From: Bacteroidales bacterium
GTDB lineage: Bacteria > Bacteroidota > Bacteroidia > Bacteroidales > UBA932
DNA length: 7,906 bases
NCBI GenBank assembly: GCA_017651785.1
Contig: JAGCCD010000175.1
Location: forward strand, 1-7,906
Direction: 5' to 3'
This document shows positions 1 to 5,845 of the stretch, one piece after another (positions within the stretch are counted from its first letter, which is position 1; each line of letters starts with the position of its first letter). Both the position numbers and the translations under genes were made by a program. The notes below the pieces were generated by a model. The model was not told the DNA's origin. It made no database searches and worked only from the letters and a program-made list of their open reading frames with translations.

Positions 1-290
1 CCGTTTACGCCTACGATGAGGATGATATGGGGTTTGGACTGAACGGGCTGTGCGGGGGTGTCCGGAATGAGGGACTCTATTTCTTCCCTGAGCATGCCGC
101 GCAACTCGTCCTGACTCATGAACTTGTCTTTGCTCACGCGCTCCTCCAGGTTGTCGATGACCTTGAGCGTAGTGTCCACGCCCATGTCGGACTCTATGAG
201 AGCCTCTTCTATCGCGTCCAGGGTGTCGTCATCCACCCTTGACTTGCCTGCGATAGCGCGTCCTATCTTTTGGAAGAAACTGAATGCCAT
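1..290 (-). CDS. ftsY: Signal recognition particle receptor FtsY (N-terminal part; runs off the left edge)
   Basis: FtsY is the membrane-associated GTPase receptor that docks SRP-bound ribosomes at the Sec translocon. Only the first 96 codons are in the window. They begin MAFSFFQKIGRAIAG and continue through the helical N domain (about residues 15-75, with the typical segment DAIEEALIESDMGVDTT). They end in the first strand of the G domain, HIILIVGVNG, which is the start of the G1 P-loop (family form GxNGxGKTT). The start is the ATG at 290, matching the usual Bacteroidetes N-terminus. There is no long acidic A domain as in E. coli. The gene follows the DUF4295 gene after a 90-bp gap holding a terminator and its own promoter, so it appears to be transcribed separately. 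The ribosomal-protein-to-ftsY order is common in Bacteroidales. Identity is secure; the GTPase body lies outside the window. Confidence 0.95.
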   Translation of the reverse strand, partial: MAFSFFQKIGRAIAGKSRVDDDTLDAIEEALIESDMGVDTTLKVIDNLEERVSKDKFMSQDELRGMLREEIESLIPDTPAQPVQSKPHIILIVGVN

Positions 291-296
291 AGCTTA

Positions 297-328
297 CAAA
301 TATACGATTATTTTAGCTGAATAACAAA
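297..328 (-). promoter_or_regulatory. Bacteroidetes-type promoter of ftsY
   Basis: On the minus strand a TTTG (328-325) is followed after 20 bp by TATATTTG (304-297). This is a perfect match to the Bacteroidetes sigma-ABfr consensus TTTG / TAnnTTTG with normal spacing. Only 6 nt separate the -7 box from the ftsY ATG at 290, so the predicted transcript start lies 0-4 nt before the start codon. That implies a near-leaderless mRNA. The -33 TTTG is part of the T-tract of the preceding terminator. Confidence 0.75.
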
Positions 329-359
329 AAAGGCTGCGCCACAGCATGCGGCGCAGCCT
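326..359 (-). terminator. Intrinsic terminator of the rpmB-rpmG-DUF4295 operon
   Basis: A perfect 10-bp inverted repeat (AGGCTGCGCC at 331-340 and its complement at 350-359) encloses a 9-nt loop. On the minus strand it is followed directly by five further T residues (330-326). It starts 21 bp after the DUF4295 stop codon. The GC-rich stem plus U-tract is a classic Rho-independent terminator. It separates the ribosomal protein genes from ftsY. Confidence 0.9.
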
Positions 360-380
360 CAGAGAGACTATAGGAAGGAA

Positions 381-542
381 TTACTTCTTGTCGTTGAAGA
401 AGTCCTTGGCCTTCTCGGCCTCAACCAGCTGCTCGGTGAAGACGTAAGCACCGGTCTTGGGGGATTTCTCCATGCGGATGCACTTGACCATGCTCTTGGC
501 ACCGGCCTTGGCAGCAAATGTTGCAACTGCTTTCTTTGCCAT
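381..542 (-). CDS. DUF4295 small basic protein, probable Bacteroidota ribosomal protein bL38
   Basis: A 53-residue lysine-rich protein starting MAKKAVATFAAKAGAKSMVK and containing the family core KSPKTGAYVFTEQ, ending DFFNDKK. This matches the DUF4295 family of the Bacteroidota. From memory of the Flavobacterium johnsoniae ribosome structure, a protein of this kind was named bL38, a lineage-specific large-subunit protein; I am fairly but not fully sure that bL38 equals DUF4295. The gene lies 16 bp after rpmG and is last in the rpmB-rpmG operon, directly before a terminator, which supports a ribosomal role. It is preceded by a perfect Shine-Dalgarno (550-556), unlike its neighbours, and that fixes the ATG at 542. 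The coding region is 162 bp and intact. Confidence 0.88.
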   Translation of the reverse strand: MAKKAVATFAAKAGAKSMVKCIRMEKSPKTGAYVFTEQLVEAEKAKDFFNDKK

Positions 543-549
543 AATTTAT

Positions 550-556
550 CCTCCTT
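550..556 (-). promoter_or_regulatory. Perfect Shine-Dalgarno (AAGGAGG) of the DUF4295/bL38 gene
   Basis: The minus strand reads AAGGAGG, then 7 nt, then the ATG at 542. The site lies wholly inside the 16-bp gap between the rpmG stop and this ATG, so coding constraint cannot explain it. None of the other intergenic gene starts in this window has a comparable site, which fits the general lack of Shine-Dalgarno use in Bacteroidota. Confidence 0.85.
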
Positions 557-558
557 AA

Positions 559-747
559 TTATTTGATTTCACGATGTACGGTTACCTTGCCAAGATAGGG
601 GTTGTACTTCTTGCGCTCAAGACGCTCGGGAGTATTCTTCTTGTTCTTGGTGGTGATGTAACGGGAGATTCCGGGTACGCCGCTGGCTTTCTGCTCGGTG
701 CACTCGAGGATGACCTGCACCCTGTTTCCTTTTGCTTTCTTTGCCAT
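559..747 (-). CDS. rpmG: 50S ribosomal protein L33 (bL33)
   Basis: A 62-residue basic protein ([20 protein letters not shown] at the start, [17 protein letters not shown] at the end). The tail [17 protein letters not shown] is diagnostic of bL33, a small protein near the E site of the large subunit. Only one cysteine (residue 16) is present, so this is the non-zinc (C-minus) form lacking the paired CxxC motifs. Sixty-two residues is the usual length in Bacteroidales. The gene begins 13 bp after the rpmB stop and is followed 16 bp later by the DUF4295 gene. The ATG at 747 is preceded by an AT-rich stretch without a Shine-Dalgarno. Nothing is abnormal. Confidence 0.97.
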   Translation of the reverse strand: MAKKAKGNRVQVILECTEQKASGVPGISRYITTKNKKNTPERLERKKYNPYLGKVTVHREIK

Positions 748-760
748 AACTCAAAAAAAT

Positions 761-1003
761 TTAAACAAGGTCGATCAAACCTTTCTTCTGGGCGTCACGA
801 AGCGTAGCCTCGAGACCGTTCTTCTCAATAATTCTCATACCCTTGGTGGAAACCTTGAGGGTGATGTATCTCTGCTCCTCCTCGCTCCAGAACCTCTTGT
901 TCTTGAGGTTGAGGGAGAAGTCGCGCTTGGTGCGGAGCCTGGAATGGGCAACATTGTTACCTTTCATTCTCTTGCGGCCTGTCACTTGACAAACTTTTGC
1001 CAT
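761..1003 (-). CDS. rpmB: 50S ribosomal protein L28 (bL28)
   Basis: An 80-residue protein beginning MAKVCQVTGRKRMKGNNVAH, with the bL28 signature VCQVTGK/R..GNNVSHS and a conserved core (RRF-like segment NLKNKRFW, then ITLKVSTKGMRIIEKNGL). bL28 is a large-subunit component needed for correct assembly. Length is normal for the family. It is the first gene of the rpmB-rpmG-DUF4295 set and lies 77 bp beyond the lepB stop, a gap that holds a candidate promoter. The ATG at 1003 is the only sensible start; the leader is AT-rich and has no Shine-Dalgarno. Confidence 0.97.
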   Translation of the reverse strand: MAKVCQVTGRKRMKGNNVAHSRLRTKRDFSLNLKNKRFWSEEEQRYITLKVSTKGMRIIEKNGLEATLRDAQKKGLIDLV

Positions 1004-1041
1004 AACTATCTGATTTTTATTGTTTTCTAAAAAGCGGGGTG

Positions 1042-1073
1042 CAAATATCGTTCTTATTTACCGGATTTCCAAA
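1042..1073 (-). promoter_or_regulatory. Candidate promoter of the rpmB-rpmG-DUF4295 operon
   Basis: In the 77-bp lepB-rpmB gap the minus strand carries TTTG (1073-1070), 20 bp of spacer, then GATATTTG (1049-1042). It differs from the TAnnTTTG consensus only at the first base and has the same spacing as the ftsY promoter. The predicted start near 1037 gives an rpmB leader of roughly 35 nt. No terminator was seen after lepB, so readthrough from the upstream operon is also possible. Confidence 0.6.
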
Positions 1074-1080
1074 CCTGGAA

Positions 1081-2238
1081 CTACAGAAATTTGAAGAATC
1101 TGCGCCACCTGATACTTTGCGGGAATTTCCGACCCGCATCGGTGGAGAGCCAGATCAATGCCGGGCGTCCGACTATGTGATCTTCGGGAACAAAACCCCA
1201 GTAACGTGAGTCGAGGGAATTGTGCCTGTTGTCTCCCATCATAAAGTAATAATCCTGCTTGAAGGTATATGAGCCTGTGGAAAGCGCCTCCTGTACACTG
1301 CCCTGCTCGTAGTCGCGGATAATGCGCTCGTAAAGGGGCAGGGTGAGCGGAGTGATTTCTACCGTAGCGCCCTTGCGGGGGATCCACAGCGGCCCAAAGG
1401 AGTCGCGGGACCAGTCGTAATAGGGCGAGAACGGGAATATCTCCCTGTAATCAAGCGATTCTGTCTGAAGCACGGGCTCTACGCTCACTACGTTCTTCAT
1501 ACCCTTTACCTTCTCCAGCATCTCTGCGGTGAGAGGAAGATCGGGATAGCCCGGGAGGGATGAAGAATAACGCAGCTCACTTACGTTGAGTCCAAGCTCG
1601 TCTACGACCTTGGGGTTGAACTCACGACCGGTAGTGACGACACGGTAAGTCATCTGGACACCGGGCCACACGGTCTGCTGTTCACCGTTTATCCACACCA
1701 GGCCGTCACGGACTTCCAGGGAATCTCCGGGAAGGGCGACGCACCTCTTAACGTAGTGGTCTTTCTTGTCCATGGGGCGAACCAGCACGGGGCCATAGGC
1801 CTTCTGCGCCGCCTCGCGGCCAAGGAAACGCACCACGGTGTGGTAATCTTCTACGGGAGCCTTGGTGAGGACGGTATCTCCATTGGGGAAACCGAACACC
1901 ACACAGTCGCCTCTGCGGACATTCCTCAGGCCGGGCAGACGCCGGTACTTCCACTGCACGGAGGTGGAATAGGACTCTTTGTTGCCTATCACATTGTGCG
2001 TGAAGGGGATTGTGAGAGGAGTCATTGGCATGCGGGCGCCGTAGGTAAGCTTGCTCACGAAAAGATGGTCTCCGGTGTAGAGAGTGCTTTCCATAGAGGA
2101 GGAAGGTATCTTGAACGACTGGAACCAGAATACGTTGATCAGAGTGACCACGACAACTGCGAACAGTATCGCGTCCACCCAGTCAAGCACCCAGTTCAGC
2201 AGCTTGCTCTTGGTACGGAATTTCTTCCTCCGGCTCAC
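1081..2238 (-). CDS. lepB: Signal peptidase I
   Basis: A 385-residue type I signal peptidase (family S26), which cleaves signal peptides from exported preproteins at the outer face of the inner membrane. It has a basic N-terminus, one membrane helix at about residues 20-40, then the box-B motif [10 protein letters not shown] with catalytic Ser48. The general-base Lys164 lies in [12 protein letters not shown], and box E is [17 protein letters not shown] (335-351). About 150 residues lie between the lysine box and box E, an insertion that makes it longer than E. coli LepB and that I associate with Bacteroidetes homologs. The start is GTG at 2238: the rplT stop is in the same frame just upstream, and the first in-frame ATG is codon 49, inside the active site. 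It follows rplT by 9 bp and is probably cotranscribed with it. Confidence 0.95.
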   Translation of the reverse strand: MSRRKKFRTKSKLLNWVLDWVDAILFAVVVVTLINVFWFQSFKIPSSSMESTLYTGDHLFVSKLTYGARMPMTPLTIPFTHNVIGNKESYSTSVQWKYRRLPGLRNVRRGDCVVFGFPNGDTVLTKAPVEDYHTVVRFLGREAAQKAYGPVLVRPMDKKDHYVKRCVALPGDSLEVRDGLVWINGEQQTVWPGVQMTYRVVTTGREFNPKVVDELGLNVSELRYSSSLPGYPDLPLTAEMLEKVKGMKNVVSVEPVLQTESLDYREIFPFSPYYDWSRDSFGPLWIPRKGATVEITPLTLPLYERIIRDYEQGSVQEALSTGSYTFKQDYYFMMGDNRHNSLDSRYWGFVPEDHIVGRPALIWLSTDAGRKFPQSIRWRRFFKFL

Positions 2239-2247
2239 TTGAGTACC

Positions 2248-2592
2248 TTATTTTACAGAATTTATGATAGCCTCGAACGCCTGGGGGTTGTTCATTGCAA
2301 GGTCGGCCAGGACTTTACGGTTGAGGCCGATGTTCTGTGCATTGAGCTTGCCCATGAACTGGGAATAAGAGATTCCGTACTGGCGGGCCGCAGCGTTGAT
2401 ACGCTGGATCCAGAGGGCGCGGAAGTTGCGCTTCTTGGTCTTGCGGTCGCGGTAGGCGTAGGTGAGTCCTTTTTCGTAGGTGTTCTTTGCAACTGTCCAG
2501 ACGTTCTTTCTTGACAGGAAATTTCCGCGGGTTCTCTTGAGAATCTTCTTGCGGCGTGCCCTTGAGGCAACTGAGTTAACTGATCTAGGCAT
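2248..2592 (-). CDS. rplT: 50S ribosomal protein L20 (bL20)
   Basis: A 114-residue, strongly basic protein beginning [20 protein letters not shown]. It has the bL20 core [20 protein letters not shown] and [18 protein letters not shown], and a C-terminal globular part ([20 protein letters not shown]). bL20 is an early assembly protein that binds 23S rRNA domain I/II; in E. coli and Bacillus it also represses its own rpmI-rplT message. Length is normal. It lies 12 bp after rpmI in the standard infC-rpmI-rplT order, and lepB follows after 9 bp. No typical L20-binding leader or pseudoknot could be recognised by eye in the short gaps. The ATG at 2592 has no Shine-Dalgarno. Confidence 0.97.
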   Translation of the reverse strand: MPRSVNSVASRARRKKILKRTRGNFLSRKNVWTVAKNTYEKGLTYAYRDRKTKKRNFRALWIQRINAAARQYGISYSQFMGKLNAQNIGLNRKVLADLAMNNPQAFEAIINSVK

Positions 2593-2604
2593 GACGTGAT
2601 AATT

Positions 2605-2799
2605 TTAGAGAACCAACATTTCTTTTACCCTGGCCACGTCTGCCTTCTCCACGAGGGCGAAGTGGTCGAGATTTCTTTTGCGCTTCTTGGTCTTTTTGGT
2701 GAGGATGTGGCTGTGGTAAGCATGCTTCCTCTTGATTTTTCCCGATCCGGTAAGCGTGAAGCGCTTTTTGGCACCGGATATGGTCTTAAGCTTTGCCAT
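2605..2799 (-). CDS. rpmI: 50S ribosomal protein L35 (bL35)
   Basis: A 64-residue basic protein starting [20 protein letters not shown], with the bL35 signature [23 protein letters not shown] and [14 protein letters not shown]. It is a small large-subunit protein of normal length. It is preceded by a 49-bp AT-rich gap after infC, the longest gap inside this operon. That gap holds only a weak 4-bp hairpin (CCGT/ACGG, about 2833-2846) and no recognisable TAnnTTTG box. I therefore see no convincing internal promoter or attenuator there. rplT starts 12 bp downstream. The ATG at 2799 follows an A/T-rich leader without a Shine-Dalgarno. Confidence 0.97.
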   Translation of the reverse strand: MAKLKTISGAKKRFTLTGSGKIKRKHAYHSHILTKKTKKRKRNLDHFALVEKADVARVKEMLVL

Positions 2800-2848
2800 T
2801 GTTTTAAATAATTAAATGTTAATAATATATAATCCGTGTAGCAACGGG

Positions 2849-3439
2849 TTATTTCTTTTTTATGGGGGCAAGCATCATGGTCATACGCTTGCCCTCAAGT
2901 GTGGGCATGTTCTCTGCGCGTCCGTAGGGCTCGAGCTCTACCGCAAAGCGCAGGAGCTGCTTCTCGCCCTGGTCTGCGAACATTATTGAACGGCCGCGGA
3001 AGAATATGGAGGCCTTGACCTTTGAACCTTCCTGGAGGAACTCCTGGGCGTGCTTGAGCTTGAACTGGAAGTCGTGCTCGTCCGTATTGGGCCCGAAGCG
3101 TATCTCCTTGATGACCACCTTGGCCGCATTGGCCTTCATCTCCTTGGCTTTCTTGCGCTGCTGGTAGAGATACTTCTGGTAGTCCAGGATCTTGCACACG
3201 GGCGGATCTGCCTTGGCGCTTATTTCCACCAGGTCGAGCTCAAGCTCGTCTGCAAGCTGCATGGCCTTTGAGATGGGCACTATGCCGGGGTTGGGGATGT
3301 TGTCTCCAACGAGACGCACCATCGGGGCGGTTATTTCCCCGTTGATGTTGAGTTCATCCTCGTCCTTCTTTTGAAGACGGGGATCCGGTTTGCGTCCGCC
3401 CGGTTTACGGGCCGGCTTGGGTCTGTAAGGTCCTGCCAT
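2849..3439 (-). CDS. infC: Translation initiation factor IF-3
   Basis: A 196-residue IF-3, which binds the 30S subunit, keeps it from joining 50S too early, and proofreads the start codon. The N-terminal domain begins at about residue 31 (NINGEITAPMVRLVGDN...GIVPISKAMQLADELELDLVEIS), followed by the family signature KADPPVCKILDYQKYLYQQ (78-95). The lysine-rich linker follows, then the C-terminal domain (KEIRFGPNTDEHDFQFKLKHA, ending MMLAPIKKK). About 30 basic or charged residues precede the core (KPARKPGGRKPDPRLQKKDE), longer than in E. coli. The ATG at 3439 shares its A with the thrS stop (TGATG), a one-base overlap typical of translational coupling. The start is therefore AUG, not the AUU of E. 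coli infC, so the E. coli type of start-codon autoregulation would not apply. Confidence 0.96.
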   Translation of the reverse strand: MAGPYRPKPARKPGGRKPDPRLQKKDEDELNINGEITAPMVRLVGDNIPNPGIVPISKAMQLADELELDLVEISAKADPPVCKILDYQKYLYQQRKKAKEMKANAAKVVIKEIRFGPNTDEHDFQFKLKHAQEFLQEGSKVKASIFFRGRSIMFADQGEKQLLRFAVELEPYGRAENMPTLEGKRMTMMLAPIKKK

Positions 3440-5226
3440 CAGGCTAATTCTTCAGCTACCGCTGATTTAATGTATTGTACAAACTGTTCTGCAGTCATGG
3501 CACCCTGGTCGACACCCTCCCTTCTTACGGAGACGGTGCCCTCGGATGCCTCTTTTTCACCGACGATCGCAAGTACAGGGACGCGCAGCAGGGATATTTC
3601 CCGTATCCTCTTGCCGAGCGTTTCGTTGCGGGCGTCTATGGAGGCGCGAATATCGGAATTTTTTAGCAATTCACAAACTTTTTCTGCATAATCTGCGTAT
3701 TTTTCGCTGATTGGCAGCACTTTGACCTGGTCGGGCGACAGCCAGACGGGCAGATGGCCGGCGGTATGCTCCAGCACCACGGCGGTGAAACGCTCAAGCG
3801 AACCGAAGGGTGCGCGGTGAATCATGACGGGCCTCTGCTTGGTTCCGTCTGCGGCTGTGTACTCAAGGTCGAACCTCTCGGGAAGGTTGTAGTCGACCTG
3901 GATGGTGCCGAGCTGCCACTTGCGGCCGATGGCGTCCTTAACCATAAAGTCAAGCTTGGGGCCGTAGAAAGCGGCTTCTCCAAGTTCCACGACGGTCTTG
4001 AGCCCCTTCTTCTCTGCTGCGTCAATGATTGCCTTTTCAGCTTTTTCCCAGTTCTCGTCGCTGCCGATGTACTTTTCTGTGTTCTTGGGGTCGCGAAGGG
4101 AAATTTGAGCCATGTAGTCCGTCATCTTGAGGGTCTTGAAGACGTAGAGGATGAGGTCTATGACTTTCTCGAACTCCTCCTGGAGCTGGTCTGCGCGGCA
4201 GAAGAGGTGGGCGTCGTCCTGGGTGAAACCGCGTACGCGTGTGAGTCCGTGAAGCTCGCCGCTCTGCTCATAGCGGTATACGGTGCCGAATTCCGCAAAG
4301 CGGAGGGGCAGGTCGCGGTATGAGCGGGGGCTGCTGCGGAAAATCTCGCAGTGGTGAGGGCAGTTCATGGGTTTGAGCATGTACTCCTCCCCTTCCTGCG
4401 GGGTGCGTATGGGCTGGAACGAATCTTTGCCGTATTTTGCATAGTGGCCGGAAGTGACGTAAAGCTCCTTGCTGCCGATATGGGGAGTGACTACGGGAAG
4501 GTAGCCGAGCTCTGCCTGCTTGCGGCGCAGGAAACCCTCCAGAATATTGCGCATGACGGCGCCACGGGGCAGCCACAGGGGCAGGCCGAGGCCGACGCGG
4601 GAAGAGAAGGTGAAGAGCTCCATCTCCTTGCCAAGCTTGCGGTGATCCCTCTTCTTGGCCTCTTCCAGCATGACCAGATATTCGTCCAGCATGCTCTTCT
4701 TGGGGAAGGTTACGCCGTAGATGCGGGTGAGCTGCTGGCGGGACTGGTCTCCCTTCCAGTAAGCGCCCGCGATGGCGGTGAGCTTGACGGCTTTGATATC
4801 GTCTACGTGCTTGACGTGAGGACCGCGGCACAGGTCTGTGAAGCAGCCGTTGGTGTAGAAGGTGATGGTGCCGTCCTCGAGGTCGTGGATGAGTTCGACC
4901 TTGTAAGGGTCTCCCTTCTCCGTGAAGTACTTGAGGGCATCTGCCTTGGAAACCTCCTTGCGCTCGAAGGTCTCTTTGGTGCGGGCAAGCTCTATCATCT
5001 TGTTTTCCACCGCCTTGAGGTCCGCCTCGCTGATGGTGCGGTCTCCAAGGTCTACGTCGTAGTAGAAACCGGTCTCTACCGCCGGGCCCACTCCGAACTT
5101 CACACCGGGGTACAGGGCCTCGAGAGCCTCTGCCATAAGGTGTGCGGAAGAGTGCCAGAACATGTGTTTGGTCTGCTCGTCCTCCCAGGGACGAATGGTT
5201 CCGTCTGTAAATGCTATTGTCAACAT
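3439..5226 (-). CDS. thrS: Threonyl-tRNA synthetase lacking most of the TGS domain
   Basis: A class II synthetase that charges tRNA-Thr. From the ATG at 5226 it has 595 residues, against roughly 640 for the family. The editing domain is intact (H25xxxH29 in HSSAH; C133 and H137 in DLCRGPH). The catalytic core has the zinc ligands C289 (MNCPHH), H340 (DDAHLF) and H470 (MIHRAPFG), motif 2 around [17 protein letters not shown], and motif 3 [10 protein letters not shown]. The anticodon-binding domain follows (from about 500; PISEKY, VGEKEA). Missing is the N-terminal TGS domain: only its first strand, [12 protein letters not shown], remains, joined straight to [16 protein letters not shown]. An in-frame TTG at 5250 is possible but would precede the predicted transcript start. 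It is the first gene of the operon and overlaps infC by 1 nt. Confidence 0.95.
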   Translation of the reverse strand: MLTIAFTDGTIRPWEDEQTKHMFWHSSAHLMAEALEALYPGVKFGVGPAVETGFYYDVDLGDRTISEADLKAVENKMIELARTKETFERKEVSKADALKYFTEKGDPYKVELIHDLEDGTITFYTNGCFTDLCRGPHVKHVDDIKAVKLTAIAGAYWKGDQSRQQLTRIYGVTFPKKSMLDEYLVMLEEAKKRDHRKLGKEMELFTFSSRVGLGLPLWLPRGAVMRNILEGFLRRKQAELGYLPVVTPHIGSKELYVTSGHYAKYGKDSFQPIRTPQEGEEYMLKPMNCPHHCEIFRSSPRSYRDLPLRFAEFGTVYRYEQSGELHGLTRVRGFTQDDAHLFCRADQLQEEFEKVIDLILYVFKTLKMTDYMAQISLRDPKNTEKYIGSDENWEKAEKAIIDAAEKKGLKTVVELGEAAFYGPKLDFMVKDAIGRKWQLGTIQVDYNLPERFDLEYTAADGTKQRPVMIHRAPFGSLERFTAVVLEHTAGHLPVWLSPDQVKVLPISEKYADYAEKVCELLKNSDIRASIDARNETLGKRIREISLLRVPVLAIVGEKEASEGTVSVRREGVDQGAMTAEQFVQYIKSAVAEELA

Positions 5227-5247
5227 ATAATACTTGTTTGCAGCCTG

Positions 5248-5255
5248 CAAATTTA
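5248..5255 (-). promoter_or_regulatory. -7 box of the thrS operon promoter
   Basis: The minus strand reads TAAATTTG, an exact TAnnTTTG match, 21 nt before the thrS ATG at 5226. The predicted leader is about 17-18 nt. No TTTG is found at the expected -33 distance (about 5275-5279), so the upstream element is weak. The box is 11 bp from the oppositely directed -7 box of the DUF4199 gene. Confidence 0.65.
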
Positions 5256-5266
5256 CAAAAATTATC

Positions 5267-5274
5267 TATATTTG
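5267..5274 (+). promoter_or_regulatory. -7 box of the DUF4199-GT2-rpiB-truB promoter
   Basis: TATATTTG matches the Bacteroidetes TAnnTTTG consensus and is the same octamer as in the ftsY promoter. Only 4 nt separate it from the ATG at 5279, so transcription should start at or next to the A of the start codon, giving a leaderless mRNA. No clear -33 TTTG lies at the normal distance; TTTG at 5237-5240 is 26 bp away, too far. Confidence 0.6.
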
Positions 5275-5278
5275 TGGT

Positions 5279-5842
5279 ATGGTACAGCAAAAGATTGTAT
5301 GGGGCGACGCCACTAAAAGCGGCCTGGTCCTCGGAGGCGTAAGCATCGCCTACTTCATCATAAACATCCTTATGGGCAAGCTGCCGGAGGGCAGGGGTTT
5401 CGCAGTCCTGGCAAACGTTTCCGGTATTATTCTCTGGGTTGCCAAGCTATTCGCCTGCTTCGCCCTTATGAAATATTTCATGAAGAAGTTCGCCGCTTCG
5501 CACGAGGGCGTCTCCAATCAGGACACCTTCCGTTTCGGCAACGCCACAGCGTTCCTCTCGGCGCTCCTCTTCTCCGCAATCTATCTTGCCTGGGTCACAA
5601 TCATAGACCCCAATATGTTCTCGGACAGCATAGAGCAGGCTCTCGCGGCTTCTTCAAGCATGTTCGGCCAGGCCCAGATGGACGCCTTGGACGAGATGCT
5701 GCCCAAGCTGCCCACAATCAGTTTCTTCGTGAATCTTATCTACTGCTGGCTGTTCGGCGTACTGCTTTCCGCCATCTTCAGCCGCAACATCCCTTCACGC
5801 AATCCATTCACCCAGACCTTCAACGGGCCAGACGAACAATAG
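5279..5842 (+). CDS. DUF4199 family integral membrane protein
   Basis: A 187-residue membrane protein of unknown function, recognised as DUF4199 from its layout and the opening WGDATKSGLVLGGVSIAYFI. Four hydrophobic helices are visible at about residues 13-32, 43-65, 88-108 and 145-167. Between helices 3 and 4 is a more polar segment rich in Asp, Met and Ser, and the tail is short and hydrophilic (SRNIPSRNPFTQTFNGPDEQ). The ATG at 5279 was chosen over an in-frame TTG at 5234 because the TTG lies upstream of the likely promoter. The next gene, a GT2 glycosyltransferase, starts 3 bp after its stop. This pairing recurs in Bacteroidales as far as I know, which suggests a shared task at the inner membrane, perhaps lipid-linked sugar handling. 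No catalytic motif was seen, so this function is inference from context. Confidence 0.82.
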   Translation: MVQQKIVWGDATKSGLVLGGVSIAYFIINILMGKLPEGRGFAVLANVSGIILWVAKLFACFALMKYFMKKFAASHEGVSNQDTFRFGNATAFLSALLFSAIYLAWVTIIDPNMFSDSIEQALAASSSMFGQAQMDALDEMLPKLPTISFFVNLIYCWLFGVLLSAIFSRNIPSRNPFTQTFNGPDEQ

Positions 5843-5845
5843 ATA

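Noticed and set aside
1756..2514. A 252-codon plus-strand open frame antisense to lepB and rplT
   Set aside because: It crosses two well-supported minus-strand genes, shows no family motif and has no promoter or start context.
2800..2848. Regulatory leader or internal promoter in the infC-rpmI gap
   Set aside because: The 49-bp gap is only AT-rich with a 4-bp hairpin. No TAnnTTTG box and no recognisable L20-binding structure were found.
5227..5250. TTG at 5250 as the thrS start, adding 8 residues
   Set aside because: It lies within the thrS -7 box and upstream of the predicted transcript start, and the residues from ATG 5226 align with the normal N-terminal strand of ThrRS.
4268..5316. Long open frames on both strands overlapping thrS (over 300 codons each)
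   Set aside because: They are out-of-frame shadows of a GC-rich coding gene. Their translations are low-complexity Arg/Pro/His-rich or Leu/Val/Gly-rich, with no recognisable domain, and thrS explains the region fully.
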